A stretch of 64,000 nt of DNA from Ferrovibrio sp046297595 (GCF_046297595.1 NZ_JBKBHT010000001.1:558001-622000), one strand, 5' to 3'. Counted from the first letter of the stretch, positions 27,591 through 36,932 are shown. Notes: a model not told the origin generated them from the sequence alone. Translations and numbers: made by a program.

Positions 27591-29510
27591 TCAAGTCCGG
27601 AAGAAACTGACCAGTTCAGCCAGACGCTGCGCTTCACCCGCAAGCGACTGTGCCGAGGCCGTGGTTTCCTCCACCAGCGCGCCATTGCGTTGGGTCATCT
27701 CGTCCATCTGGCCCACGGCAGTATTCACCTGTTCCAGGCCGCTGGCCTGTTCGCGCGAGGCTGCCGCGATCTCGGCCACGATGTCTGAGACCTTCTTGAT
27801 CGCCGTGACGATCTCGGACAGTGAAGACCCGGTCTGGTTCACCAAGCTGGCTCCGGTCTTCACCTGCGCGTTCGATTCGGTGATGAGCGCTTTGATGTCC
27901 TTAGAGGCATTGGCGCTGCGCTGGGCGAGCGCCCGCACTTCCTGCGCCACCACGGCAAAACCCTTGCCCGCCTCGCCAGCCCGCGCCGCTTCCACCGAGG
28001 CGTTCAGCGCCAGCAGGTTGGTCTGGAAGGCGATCTCGTCGATCAGGCCGACGATATCGGAGATTTTCTGTGCGCTGGTTTCGATCTGCGTCACGGCCGA
28101 GACGGCATCGGCCACAACGCTGCCGCCCTTCTCCGCCGTGTCACGGGCAGCGACGGCCAGCTGGTTGGCGGCCTGGGCGTTATCGGCATTCTGCTTCACC
28201 GTCGTGGTGATCTCGTGCATCGACGCCGCCGTTTCTTCGATTGAAGCGGCCTGGCTTTCCGTGCGCTGCGCAAGATCCTGGCTGCCGGTCGAGATTTCGC
28301 TGGAGGCATCGCGCACGGTACGTGCCGTGTCGTTCAACTGGCCTGCGATGCCCGTCAGTTTCTCGGCCGTGCCATTGGCATCGTTCTGAATGCGGGCAAA
28401 CACGCCAGAGAAATCGCCCTGGATACGGCGTGACAGATCGCCCTCGGCCATGCCTGCAAGCATGGCACTGATCTGCTGCAGCGAACGATCCGTGACATCC
28501 AGCAAACGATTGATGCCATCGGCGATGCGCCGGATGGCTCCATTCATATTGGTAGCCTCGATGCGATTGCCCAAATCTCCTCCAACTGCCGCGTCGATGA
28601 CGCGGGCAACGGAGCGGTCAAGCTCGGCCTCCTGACGCTGGCGCTCTGCTTCGGCGCGTTCGCGCTCAGCCAGTTGCTGGGCCTGCGTCTCGCTGCGTTC
28701 GCGCTGCAGGGTCTGGTTCTGCGCGATCTGCGCCTTGAATACATCGAGACTGCGGGCGATATCGCCCACCTCATCGCGGCGCCCCAGATACGCGATTGCC
28801 ACGTCCTGCTTGCCCGCAACCAGATCGGCGATGGTGCCGGTGATCCGGCGCAAGGGCCGGCTGACCAGAATCTGGGTGCCCAACACCAGCGCCACCAGCA
28901 AGGCGAACAGCAGGCCGCCACCCATATACAGGCCACGCTGGGTATCACGCTGATTTGTGGCGTTCAATTGATCGAGACTCAGCGCCACACTCAGGGCGCC
29001 AACATATTCCTTGTCCCGACCGGCCGTGACTGGAACGGCAATGATGTAATGATCCATGCCGCCGGAATAAGCCTGAATCTGGCCGGCCTTCAGACCCTGC
29101 TCAATGGCGGGCGTGAAATCTGCCTCCAGCCCCTTATATGGCGCAAACTTCTTGCTCTCGAAGTTGACGACCGGCTTGCGCTGGGCATCGAAAGCAATGG
29201 CGTTGGCAAGAGCGCTGCCGTCGAACTCGGCAAGGCCTTCCAGAACCGGCGTAATGCTTTCAGGTTTGCTCCAGCGCAGCCCGCCAGAAATCTGCTGAGC
29301 CGCCAGGGTGGCGATCTGCAGGTTGTTGCCGCGGAAATCCTGAATCGAAGTCTCTCGCCGCAGCTGCAACTGCACGGCGACCGTGGCGCCGACGGCAATA
29401 CATAGGATGATGGCGATCAGGAGGCCGAGTTTTTGCGACAGCGACAGGCGCAAGCCCGTCCTGGCCGGTCCCGCCATGGGCGGGACCGCTTGAGACGATA
29501 CGTTCTGCAT
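27591..29510 (-). CDS. Methyl-accepting chemotaxis protein without docking tail
   Basis: A 639-residue receptor. TM1 is near residues 28-47 and TM2 near 195-217, enclosing a ~150-residue single-Cache-like domain (NFESKKFAPYKGLEADF, YIIAVPV, YVGALSVALSL). A HAMP, a long Gln/Glu-rich coiled coil and the shared signalling tip follow. It ends SFFRT immediately after the signalling domain, without the DWxEF tail of the other two. Good AGGAG site before the ATG. The upstream neighbour, 37 bases away, encodes a periplasmic Cache-like protein. Confidence 0.95.
   Translation of the reverse strand: MQNVSSQAVPPMAGPARTGLRLSLSQKLGLLIAIILCIAVGATVAVQLQLRRETSIQDFRGNNLQIATLAAQQISGGLRWSKPESITPVLEGLAEFDGSALANAIAFDAQRKPVVNFESKKFAPYKGLEADFTPAIEQGLKAGQIQAYSGGMDHYIIAVPVTAGRDKEYVGALSVALSLDQLNATNQRDTQRGLYMGGGLLFALLVALVLGTQILVSRPLRRITGTIADLVAGKQDVAIAYLGRRDEVGDIARSLDVFKAQIAQNQTLQRERSETQAQQLAERERAEAERQRQEAELDRSVARVIDAAVGGDLGNRIEATNMNGAIRRIADGINRLLDVTDRSLQQISAMLAGMAEGDLSRRIQGDFSGVFARIQNDANGTAEKLTGIAGQLNDTARTVRDASSEISTGSQDLAQRTESQAASIEETAASMHEITTTVKQNADNAQAANQLAVAARDTAEKGGSVVADAVSAVTQIETSAQKISDIVGLIDEIAFQTNLLALNASVEAARAGEAGKGFAVVAQEVRALAQRSANASKDIKALITESNAQVKTGASLVNQTGSSLSEIVTAIKKVSDIVAEIAAASREQASGLEQVNTAVGQMDEMTQRNGALVEETTASAQSLAGEAQRLAELVSFFRT
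27670..28287 (-). repeat. 618-bp MCP signalling-domain repeat, copy 3
   Basis: The same module as 20613-21230 and 22902-23519, again gap-free. The copy lies about 4 kb from copy 2, with the TPP gene in between. Confidence 0.85.
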
Positions 29511-29547
29511 GGTCTGCTCCTGTGGATGGGCGAGACGGATAGCGCCG

Positions 29548-30150
29548 TCACATATCCATCAGCATTTCGACATCGAGACCGACCGTCACAGCGCCGATAA
29601 CGGCACCGCCGGCAGGGTCGACAACGGAGATACTGACCTGCGTCTGGAACTTCTGGGTCGATTCATCTTGTTCGATCTTGTCGACAAAAACCGCCGTCGG
29701 GCCGACGGAATAGGTCTTTTGCCATTTGGCCTCATCGCCCTGCCAGTAATCCGACGTCACGTCGCTCTGGCCGACATTCAGCCCCTTGTTGTCCATGACG
29801 AAGATTTCCGTGACCAGTCCCTTGGACTCGGCTTCCTTTTTCTTCAGGTAGGCCGATAGCGGATTGCCCATGACTTCGTTGATCAGTGGCTTTGCCGCCG
29901 CCTTGGTTTCTGCGCGCCACTGTTTATCGAGCGCGTCGATCTTGGCCGCATCGAAAGCGGCATGTTTGGCATTCTGGGCTTTTACCGCCTCGATGACGAC
30001 GGGATCCTTCATCCAGCCCCGCAAGGTCTGTTCGGCCCAGGCCTGCGCCTTTGCCACATGCTTGTCCTGCGCCAGGGCTGGCATCGCGCTGGCGATAATG
30101 GTGGCCGTCAACATCACAGCAGCAATACGAATAAATGCGCGAGTCTTCAT
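29548..30150 (-). CDS. Periplasmic Cache/PDC-like sensor protein
   Basis: A 200-residue protein with a clear signal peptide (MKTRAFIRIAAVM to AMPALAQ). The mature part is all soluble and has the order of a single PDC/Cache domain: long helix, then VTEIFVMDNKGLNVGQSDVTSDY, then KFQTQVSISVVDPAGGAVIGAVTVGLD. There is no second membrane segment or output domain. The ATG at 30150 has GGGAG six bases upstream; GGGAG directly abuts the alternative ATG at 30156. With 37 bases to the receptor gene, they form a likely operon, and it may bind a ligand and present it to that receptor. Confidence 0.75.
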   Translation of the reverse strand: MKTRAFIRIAAVMLTATIIASAMPALAQDKHVAKAQAWAEQTLRGWMKDPVVIEAVKAQNAKHAAFDAAKIDALDKQWRAETKAAAKPLINEVMGNPLSAYLKKKEAESKGLVTEIFVMDNKGLNVGQSDVTSDYWQGDEAKWQKTYSVGPTAVFVDKIEQDESTQKFQTQVSISVVDPAGGAVIGAVTVGLDVEMLMDM

Positions 30151-30377
30151 GACCATCTCCCTTTTCGAATAATTATTCAGCGATGTGTTTTTATTCGTAT
30201 GGTCATTGTGCGCGGCTGGCACGTTAAGAAAGAGTAATGCCATCGTTTTTCTGGAATCGATGCGGCCATATCGTGCCGAACTCCACCAATGGGAGTAGAT
30301 GCACTGCGATAACAGCAGACCTTAGGCTGCAGTGAGTGCGCCGCAGCCTCGTATTTTCAATTTAATCAGGAGTCGAA

Positions 30378-31418
30378 CTAAACGGTGGCGATCGGCGAAG
30401 ATGGCGAGCCGACCGCACCGGTGAGCCGCAGCGGCGGCGCAGTGAGCAGGAAGCGGCTACGCTTATGCTGCTTCAGATAGGCCGCCAGTTCGGAGAGATA
30501 CCAGAGTTCACCCAGCGGAATGCCCTGCTTGAACAGGCAGTGTTCATGCAGCGGCAGCATGGCATGGCTGCCATCAACAGCTTTCGCGGGCAGCCCTTCA
30601 ACGGCGTAATTGTCGGCAATCAGGCAACTCACGCCACTGTCGGTGATCCAGTTCAGCAGCGCCTTGTCGCGCCCGTCCAGCACGGCGCAGGAATTCTCCA
30701 GCCGGTGCAGATCGGGCTTGCGGCCCATACTTAAGATAACGTCACCGAAGCCGGTGTAGAAGCAGAGCATGTCACCCTGCTCCACTTCCACCTTCTGCGC
30801 CTGCATGGCTGCCATCAGCCGGTCGTAACCGATCCATTCCCGACGTTCGCCGCATTCGTCATGCAGATTCACCAGCACGCCGCGGCCCTGCAGTCCGTGC
30901 CGGGCAAAGTTGTGGATGCCTAATGCCTCGGTGCCTTTGGATGGAAATCGTTCCAGCCGCGGCTCGCCCACATTGCGATCCTCGACATCCGGCACGTCAC
31001 TCCCGCCGCGCCAGCCGTTGTAAAAGACGCGCTCGGGCACGCCGTCGCCATCGGCATCGAACATCGAGCCGATATGGGCAAAACTGTCCCATTGCGTGGA
31101 ATACTGCAGATACAACAGGGCCGCATCGTCGCTGGACACATCGGTGACGCGTGGATCGTACAGCGAGAGCGGCAAAGCCATGTTCGGCCTGCCCTCACGC
31201 ACCACGGCAAAAAGTTGCGGCGGGAAGCGGCGCGGATTGAGCAGGTTGCCACCCGGATATTCCAGCGGCAACGACAGGCAGAAGGTTCTGCCCTCGCGCA
31301 CTTCGGCGATGCCCTGCTTCACCTTCTCGGGCGTGATCCAGTTGACGCGGCCGATCCGGTCGTCCGGCCCGAAGTCGCCCCAGTTCGACCCTTCGGGCCG
31401 GTTCTTCCAGCGTGCCAT
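30378..31418 (-). CDS. Cyclase-family (kynurenine-formamidase-like) hydrolase
   Basis: A 346-residue protein of the cyclase family. The core reads QWDSFAHIGSMFDADGDG, which stands where the metal-binding HxGTHxDxP motif is expected; GVLVNLHDECGER and DMLCFYTGFGDV follow, and a C-terminal HEHCLFKQGIPLGELWYL block carries Glu/His ligands. Family members hydrolyse amides or cyclise polyketides with Zn or Mn. The substrate is unknown. GAGGA precedes the ATG. It lies 17 bases after the Mpo1-like gene, so they are probably co-transcribed. Confidence 0.8.
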   Translation of the reverse strand: MARWKNRPEGSNWGDFGPDDRIGRVNWITPEKVKQGIAEVREGRTFCLSLPLEYPGGNLLNPRRFPPQLFAVVREGRPNMALPLSLYDPRVTDVSSDDAALLYLQYSTQWDSFAHIGSMFDADGDGVPERVFYNGWRGGSDVPDVEDRNVGEPRLERFPSKGTEALGIHNFARHGLQGRGVLVNLHDECGERREWIGYDRLMAAMQAQKVEVEQGDMLCFYTGFGDVILSMGRKPDLHRLENSCAVLDGRDKALLNWITDSGVSCLIADNYAVEGLPAKAVDGSHAMLPLHEHCLFKQGIPLGELWYLSELAAYLKQHKRSRFLLTAPPLRLTGAVGSPSSPIATV

Positions 31419-31435
31419 TGATCCTCGTCTGAATT

Positions 31436-31975
31436 TTACGCGGCGCGTTCCTGCATGGCTGCGACGGAATAGTGTTTCCAGCGCGCCTCGACGGCATCGT
31501 GCAGTTCCCTGCGCAGACCTGCAGCGAACACCGTTTCCGCCACCAGGAAGGTCGGGCCGATCAGGGCCTGCAGCAGATTGTCGGCCAAAGCCGGGCGGCG
31601 CCCCTCGAAGGCATGGCCGACCAGCTGGAACACCCAGCCGCCGACAAAGAAAACCGCAAAGGTGATCCAGCCGACCGTGCTACCCATCGCCGCAACCTGC
31701 TCGGCCAGCAGCATCAGCACGAAACCGACCAGCACCATCAGGCCACCGACTGTGCGGTCGAGCCAGAGATAGAAGATGCCGGTGGCGAACCACAGCGCGG
31801 TGGCCAGCGTGATCGTGGCCTGGCCGCCCCAGAGTTCGGCCAGCACCACCCAGTGCAGTGGGATAAAGATGGCAAACACGATGGACGGGATGCCGATGAA
31901 ATGGGTGGCCCGGTTTCGCGGATCGCGGTGATAGGCCGAATACATCGCCATCTGCTCGACGAAGAACGGGTTCAT
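31436..31975 (-). CDS. Mpo1-like (DUF962) membrane protein
   Basis: A 179-residue membrane protein with four or more hydrophobic segments. Family markers are YHRDPRNRATHFIGIPS at the N-terminus and QLVGHAFEGRRPALADNLL near residue 115; the His residues match Fe-binding positions of Mpo1, a yeast 2-hydroxy fatty acid dioxygenase. A perfect GGAGG precedes the ATG. It may act in fatty-acid alpha-oxidation, but bacterial members are little studied. Confidence 0.82.
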   Translation of the reverse strand: MNPFFVEQMAMYSAYHRDPRNRATHFIGIPSIVFAIFIPLHWVVLAELWGGQATITLATALWFATGIFYLWLDRTVGGLMVLVGFVLMLLAEQVAAMGSTVGWITFAVFFVGGWVFQLVGHAFEGRRPALADNLLQALIGPTFLVAETVFAAGLRRELHDAVEARWKHYSVAAMQERAA

Positions 31976-32165
31976 GGCGGTTTCCTCCGGATTTTTATCG
32001 CCCTGCGAGTCGCGACCGAGTCGCCGCCCGCAGGCATCTTGTGGATAAGCCTAAGCGCCCCTAAGGCATTGTCAATTGTGGAGTTTTCCCGCTGCCGTTG
32101 CGTCAGCGGGAAAGGGTTTGACTCTGTTGCACCGCAGCCTATTCTCGCGGCGTCGCATTCAGTCC

Positions 32166-32364
32166 GGCGGGAGAGACGCGAAACCCGAGCTTTAACGGGG
32201 GCCCGCGCGCCGAAGGAGCAACCGCCCCGGAAACTCTCAGGCCGAAGGACCGACCGGACTGGCGACACTCTGGAAAGCGGATCGGGGGTCCAATCCCGAT
32301 CCCACCGAAGGAGTAAGCCGTTTCAGACCAACGGCGAATCTCTCAGGTCCCGGGACAGAGGGGG
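32166..32364 (+). promoter_or_regulatory. Tandem glycine riboswitch
   Basis: Two glycine aptamers lie end to end. The first has GGGAGAGACG, GCCGAAGGAGCAA, AACTCTCAGG and GGACCG...GACACTCTGGA. The second has CCACCGAAGGAGTAAG, AATCTCTCAGGT and GGGACAGAGGGGG. These are the conserved cores of the class, and the linker is short. Together they should bind two glycines cooperatively and switch on gcvT-H-PA-PB. Confidence 0.93.
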
Positions 32365-32420
32365 CGAACGGCGAAACCACCCGCCGCTTCGACTCTGACT
32401 CTGTTCGCAAGGTGACCTGC

Positions 32421-33527
32421 TTGGGCGATACGGCCGAAATTCTCAAAACCACGCCATTGAACGCGCTCCACAAGGAGCTTGGCGCCCGCATGGTTCCCTT
32501 CGCCGGCTACGAGATGCCGGTGCAGTACCCGGCCGGCATCCTGACCGAACACAAGCATACCCGCGCAGCGGCCGGCCTGTTCGATGTCTCGCATATGGGC
32601 CAGGTGAAGATCACCGGCGCCGATCCGGCCAAAGCGCTGGAGGCACTCGTGCCCGGCGACATCGTCGCGCTGGATGTCGGCAAGATGCGCTACACCGTCC
32701 TCACCAACGATGCCGGCGGCATCATGGACGATTTGATGGTGAATAAGCGCGACCGCGACCTGTTCGTGATCGTCAACGCTGCCTGCAAGGAGCAGGACAT
32801 CGCCCATATGCGCAGCCACCTGAAGGGCTGCGAGGTGGAATATCTGGAAGATCGCGCCATGCTGGCGCTGCAGGGCCCAGCGGCGGTGGACGTGCTGTCG
32901 CGCCTCAACTCAGTGATGCCGGCGATGAGCTTCGGCATGGGCGCCACACTGGCGCTTGGCAAATACGAGGCTTTCGTCACCCGCTCGGGCTATACCGGCG
33001 AGGACGGTTTCGAGATTTCGCTGCCCGCCGATCAGGCCGAGGAATTCGCGCGCTGGCTGATCGCGCAGCCGGAGGTGAAGCCCATCGGGCTGGGCGCGCG
33101 CGATTCCCTGCGTCTGGAGGCTGGCCTGTGCCTCTACGGCCATGACATCGACACCACCACGACGCCCATCGAAGCCGGGCTGGCCTGGACGATCTCAAAG
33201 CGGCGCCGCGAAGACGGCGGTTACCCTGGCGCCGCCGTCGTTCAGAAGCAATTGAAGGATGGCGTCGCGCGCAAACGTGTCGGCATCCAGCCCGAAGGCC
33301 GCGCGCCGGCCCGCGAGGGTACCGAAATCCTGAACGACAAGGGCGAGAAGATCGGCGTGATCACCTCGGGCGGTTTCGGCCCCAGCGTCGATGCGCCGGT
33401 CGCCATGGGTTATGTCGCCACCGATTACGCCAAGGCCGGTACGCCGCTGAGCCTGATGGTGCGCGGCAAGCCGCTGCCCGCCAAGATCTGCACCCTTCCC
33501 TTCATCACCAAACGCTACGCCAAGTAA
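32421..33527 (+). CDS. gcvT: Glycine cleavage system aminomethyltransferase (T protein)
   Basis: Transfers the methylene from the H-protein to tetrahydrofolate and frees ammonia. The protein (368 residues) shows LKTTPLNALHKELGARMVPFAGYEMP at its start region, FDVSHMGQV, and SGYTGEDGFEIS. The frame opens with GTG at 32412, but TTG at 32421 is preceded by AAGGTGA with a five-base gap, so TTG is preferred; GTG remains possible. It is the first gene of the glycine-riboswitch operon, eleven bases before gcvH. Confidence 0.96.
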   Translation: MGDTAEILKTTPLNALHKELGARMVPFAGYEMPVQYPAGILTEHKHTRAAAGLFDVSHMGQVKITGADPAKALEALVPGDIVALDVGKMRYTVLTNDAGGIMDDLMVNKRDRDLFVIVNAACKEQDIAHMRSHLKGCEVEYLEDRAMLALQGPAAVDVLSRLNSVMPAMSFGMGATLALGKYEAFVTRSGYTGEDGFEISLPADQAEEFARWLIAQPEVKPIGLGARDSLRLEAGLCLYGHDIDTTTTPIEAGLAWTISKRRREDGGYPGAAVVQKQLKDGVARKRVGIQPEGRAPAREGTEILNDKGEKIGVITSGGFGPSVDAPVAMGYVATDYAKAGTPLSLMVRGKPLPAKICTLPFITKRYAK

Positions 33528-33538
33528 GGAGACGATCC

Positions 33539-33910
33539 ATGACCACCCGTTACACCAAGGACCATGAATGGATCCGTCTCGATGGCGACGTCGCCACCGT
33601 CGGCATTTCCGATTACGCCCAGAGCCAGCTCGGCGACGTCGTGTTCGTCGACCTGCCCGCGCCGGGCAAGAAGGTCGAGGCCGGCGCCGAAGTGGCGGTG
33701 GTGGAATCCGTTAAGGCGGCGAGCGAAGTCTATGCCCCGGCCGGCGGCGAAGTGGTGGAAAGCAACCAGGCGATTGCCGACGACCCGGCGCTGGTGAACC
33801 GCGCGGCGCAGACCGATGGCTGGTTCGTCAAGCTGAAGCTGTCCGACAAGGCCGAACTGGACGCCCTGATGGACCAGGCCGCCTACGACGCCTATCTGAA
33901 AACCCTCTGA
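33539..33910 (+). CDS. gcvH: Glycine cleavage system H protein
   Basis: The 123-residue lipoyl carrier shuttles the aminomethyl group between P and T proteins. The lipoylation site is VESVKAASEVY, with Lys59 in the usual position. The start has TAAGGAGACGATCC upstream. It is the second gene of the operon. Confidence 0.97.
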   Translation: MTTRYTKDHEWIRLDGDVATVGISDYAQSQLGDVVFVDLPAPGKKVEAGAEVAVVESVKAASEVYAPAGGEVVESNQAIADDPALVNRAAQTDGWFVKLKLSDKAELDALMDQAAYDAYLKTL

Positions 33911-33925
33911 CGCAAGGAGCGCGAG

Positions 33926-35266
33926 ATGCGCTATCTCGGTCTGACCGAAGCCGATCGCAGCGAAATGCTGGGTGTGATCGGCGTACCCAATATCGATGCG
34001 CTGTTCAAGGATGTGCCGGCCGGTGCGCTGAACCCGGCCATCGACCTGCCGCCGCACCAGGGGGAATTGGAAGTCGAGCGTGCTTTCGCGGCGCTGGCGA
34101 AGAAGAATGTCTCGCCGATGGATGTGCCGTTCTTCCTGGGCGCCGGGGCCTATCGCCATCATGTGCCGGCCGCCGTCGACCACCTGATCCAGCGTTCGGA
34201 GTTCCTCACCTCTTACACGCCGTATCAGCCCGAGATCAGCCAGGGCACGCTGCAATACCTGTTCGAATTCCAGACCCAGGTGAGCATGATCACCGGCATG
34301 GATGTGGCGAATGCGTCGATGTATGACGGCGCCACGGCGGCCGGCGAAGCCGTGCTGATGGCCCAGCGCATCACCAAGAAGGCCAAGGCCGTGCTGTCGG
34401 GCGGACTGCATCCGCATTACCGCGACGTGGTCGGCACCCTGATGGATCAGACCGACCAGCCGCATGTGGCCGCCCCCACCGATCTGGCCGGCAATGAAGA
34501 CCTGAGCGGCCTGATCGACGACCAGACCGCCTGCGTCGTGGTGCAGAACCCGACCGTGTTCGGTCATCTGCGCGACCTGTCCTCGCTGGCCAAGGCCTGC
34601 CAGGCCAAGGGCGCTCTGCTGGTCGTGGTGGTGACGGAAGTCACTTCGCTGGGTCTTGTCACGCCGCCAGGCGCCATGGGCGCCGATATCGTGGTGGCGG
34701 AAGGCCAGGCTCTGGGCGTGCCGCTGAGTTTCGGCGGGCCGTATGTCGGCCTATTCGCCACGCGCGAGAAATATGTGCGCCAGATGCCGGGCCGGCTGTG
34801 CGGCGAGACGGTGGACCAGGATGGCCGGCGCGGCTTCGTGCTGACGCTGTCGGCCCGCGAGCAGCATATCCGCCGCGAGAAGGCCACCTCCAACATCTGT
34901 ACCAATTCCGGACTCTGCGCGCTGGCTTTCACCATCCACCTGAGCCTGCTGGGCGAGGCTGGCTTCACCCGGCTGGCCGAGATCAATCATGGCAAGGCCG
35001 CGCAACTGGCCGAGAAGCTTGCGGCGATCAAGGGCGTGAGCATCGTGCCGCAGGCCTTCTACAACGAATTCGCCGTCACTCTGCCCAGGCCGGCAACCGA
35101 TGTGGTGGAAAAACTGGTGGCGAGGAACATCCTCGGCGGCGTGCCGGCGGCGCGGCTCTTCCCGGGCGAAAAGGCCATGGAGAACGTGCTGCTGATTGCC
35201 GCCACCGAAACCAATAGCGAAGGCGACATGGACAAGCTTGTCGCCGCCCTGAAGGAGGTGCTGTGA
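33926..35266 (+). CDS. gcvPA: Glycine dehydrogenase (decarboxylating) subunit 1
   Basis: The N-terminal half of the P protein as a separate subunit, 446 residues. It has the PLP-fold scaffold without the PLP lysine; visible family segments are FLGAGAYRHHVPAAVD, SFGGPYVGLFATREKYVRQ and SNICTNSGLCAL. It works only with GcvPB. AAGGAG precedes the ATG, and the stop overlaps the gcvPB start. Confidence 0.96.
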   Translation: MRYLGLTEADRSEMLGVIGVPNIDALFKDVPAGALNPAIDLPPHQGELEVERAFAALAKKNVSPMDVPFFLGAGAYRHHVPAAVDHLIQRSEFLTSYTPYQPEISQGTLQYLFEFQTQVSMITGMDVANASMYDGATAAGEAVLMAQRITKKAKAVLSGGLHPHYRDVVGTLMDQTDQPHVAAPTDLAGNEDLSGLIDDQTACVVVQNPTVFGHLRDLSSLAKACQAKGALLVVVVTEVTSLGLVTPPGAMGADIVVAEGQALGVPLSFGGPYVGLFATREKYVRQMPGRLCGETVDQDGRRGFVLTLSAREQHIRREKATSNICTNSGLCALAFTIHLSLLGEAGFTRLAEINHGKAAQLAEKLAAIKGVSIVPQAFYNEFAVTLPRPATDVVEKLVARNILGGVPAARLFPGEKAMENVLLIAATETNSEGDMDKLVAALKEVL

Positions 35267-36834
35267 TGCTGAACCGCCAGGGACGCCCCACCACACCGAA
35301 CCAGGCCGCCGACAGCGCAGCGGTGGGCACCATCACCGGCAACCGCGGCCTGCAGATGGAAGAGGCCCTGATCTTCGAGCAGGGCGTCGAGGGTCGCAGC
35401 GGCGTGGACCTGCCCGCGCCGCCGAAAGTGGCCGACCGCCTCGGTGGCCTGAAGCGCTCCGGGAAAATCGGCCTGCCGGGCCTGAGCGAGCCGCAGGTGA
35501 TCCGCCATTTCGTGCGGCTGAGCCAGAAGAACTACTCCATCGATGCCGGGCTGTATCCGTTGGGCTCCTGCACGATGAAGCATAATCCGCGCCTGAACGA
35601 GAAGATGGCGCGCCTGCCCGGCCTGGGCGACCTGCATCCGCTGCAGCCCGTGTCCACCGTGCAGGGCGCGCTGGAACTGATCGACCAGCTTGCCGGCTGG
35701 CTGAAAAAGCTGACCGGCATGCCGGCCGTGGCGATGTCGCCCGCCGCCGGCGCCCATGGCGAACTGTGTGGCCTGATGGCGATCCGCGCGGCACTGAAGG
35801 CGTGCGGCGATGTGCGCAAACGGATTCTTGCGCCAGAATCTGCGCACGGTACGAACCCGGCCACGGCGGCGTTGTGCGGCTACACGGTCGATCCGATCCC
35901 GGCCACCGCCGATGGCCGCGTCGACCTCGATGCCCTGCAGGCCAAGCTGGGCCCGGACGTGGCGGCGATCATGCTGACCAATCCGAATACCTGCGGCCTG
36001 TTCGAGCGCGACATCCGCAAGGTGGCCGACATGGTGCATGCCGCCGGTGCCTTCTTCTATTGCGATGGTGCCAACTTCAACGCCATCGTCGGCAAGGTGC
36101 GACCGGGCGACCTCGGCATCGACGCCATGCATATCAACCTGCACAAGACCTTCTCCACCCCCCATGGCGGCGGCGGTCCGGGTTCGGGCCCTGTCGTGCT
36201 CTCCGAGGCACTGAAGGATTTCGTGCCGGTGCCCTACGTGGTGCATGGCAAGGATGGCTTCGGCCTCATCGAGAGCGGCGACGCCAAGAGCTTCGGCCGC
36301 ATGAAGGCGTTCCACGGCCAGATGGGCATGTTCATCCGCGCCCTGGCCTACATGATGAGCCATGGCGCCGACGGTCTGAAGCGGGTGGCGGAAGACAGCG
36401 TGCTGTCGGCCAATTACGTGATGGCCTCGCTGAAGGACGTGATGACACCCAGCTTCGAGGGTCCGTGCATGCACGAGGCTTTGTTCGACGACCGCTTCCT
36501 GAAGGATACCGGCGTCACCACGCTGGATTTCGCCAAGGCGATGATCGACGAGGGCTATCACCCGATGACGGTGTATTTCCCCCTCGTGGTGCATGGCGCC
36601 ATGCTGATCGAGCCGACGGAGAGCGAGAGCAAGGACAGCGTGGATACCTTCGTCGGCACCCTGCGTGGCCTGGCCGAGAAGGCCAAGCAGGGCGACCAGG
36701 CCGACTGGTTCCGCGGCGCGCCCTACATGACGCCGCGCCGCCGCCTGGACGAAACCCGCGCCGCCCGCGCCCCGGTGCTGCGTTGGAAACCCGGCACCAA
36801 CGGCGCGCCGGCAGACAAGGCGGCGGCGGAATAA
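35266..36834 (+). CDS. gcvPB: Glycine dehydrogenase (decarboxylating) subunit 2
   Basis: The catalytic half of the P protein, 522 residues. The PLP-binding lysine is in HINLHKTFSTPHGGGGPG, and ESAHGTNPATAA and YCDGANFNAIVG precede it. The ATG at 35266 has a full AAGGAGGTG five bases upstream and overlaps the gcvPA stop as TGATG; a GTG three bases earlier is rejected. It closes the operon before a strong terminator. Confidence 0.97.
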   Translation: MLNRQGRPTTPNQAADSAAVGTITGNRGLQMEEALIFEQGVEGRSGVDLPAPPKVADRLGGLKRSGKIGLPGLSEPQVIRHFVRLSQKNYSIDAGLYPLGSCTMKHNPRLNEKMARLPGLGDLHPLQPVSTVQGALELIDQLAGWLKKLTGMPAVAMSPAAGAHGELCGLMAIRAALKACGDVRKRILAPESAHGTNPATAALCGYTVDPIPATADGRVDLDALQAKLGPDVAAIMLTNPNTCGLFERDIRKVADMVHAAGAFFYCDGANFNAIVGKVRPGDLGIDAMHINLHKTFSTPHGGGGPGSGPVVLSEALKDFVPVPYVVHGKDGFGLIESGDAKSFGRMKAFHGQMGMFIRALAYMMSHGADGLKRVAEDSVLSANYVMASLKDVMTPSFEGPCMHEALFDDRFLKDTGVTTLDFAKAMIDEGYHPMTVYFPLVVHGAMLIEPTESESKDSVDTFVGTLRGLAEKAKQGDQADWFRGAPYMTPRRRLDETRAARAPVLRWKPGTNGAPADKAAAE

Positions 36835-36861
36835 GCCGCCGGCCTATCGTGGAAGACAAAG

Positions 36862-36893
36862 CCGCCCGGCCAGCGATGGCCGGGCGGTTCTTT
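36862..36893 (+). terminator. Rho-independent terminator of the gcv operon
   Basis: CCGCCCGGCC (36862-36871) and GGCCGGGCGG (36878-36887) form a perfect ten-pair stem with a six-base loop, followed by TTCTTT. It ends gcvPB transcription just before the convergent AT-rich Mrr gene. Confidence 0.9.
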
Positions 36894-36932
36894 CAACTTG
36901 TTTAATTCTCTAATTCTTAGATACCTAGCTAA

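Noticed and set aside
20613..28287. Mobile element explanation for the three repeated MCP segments
   Set aside because: No transposase, inverted ends or target duplications; the repeats are in frame inside three different receptors.
32237..32491. Minus-strand frame over the riboswitch
   Set aside because: The plus strand folds as a glycine riboswitch with conserved cores, so the frame is chance.
35059..36594. 511-residue minus-strand frame over gcvPA/gcvPB
   Set aside because: Antisense shadow of intact gcv genes.
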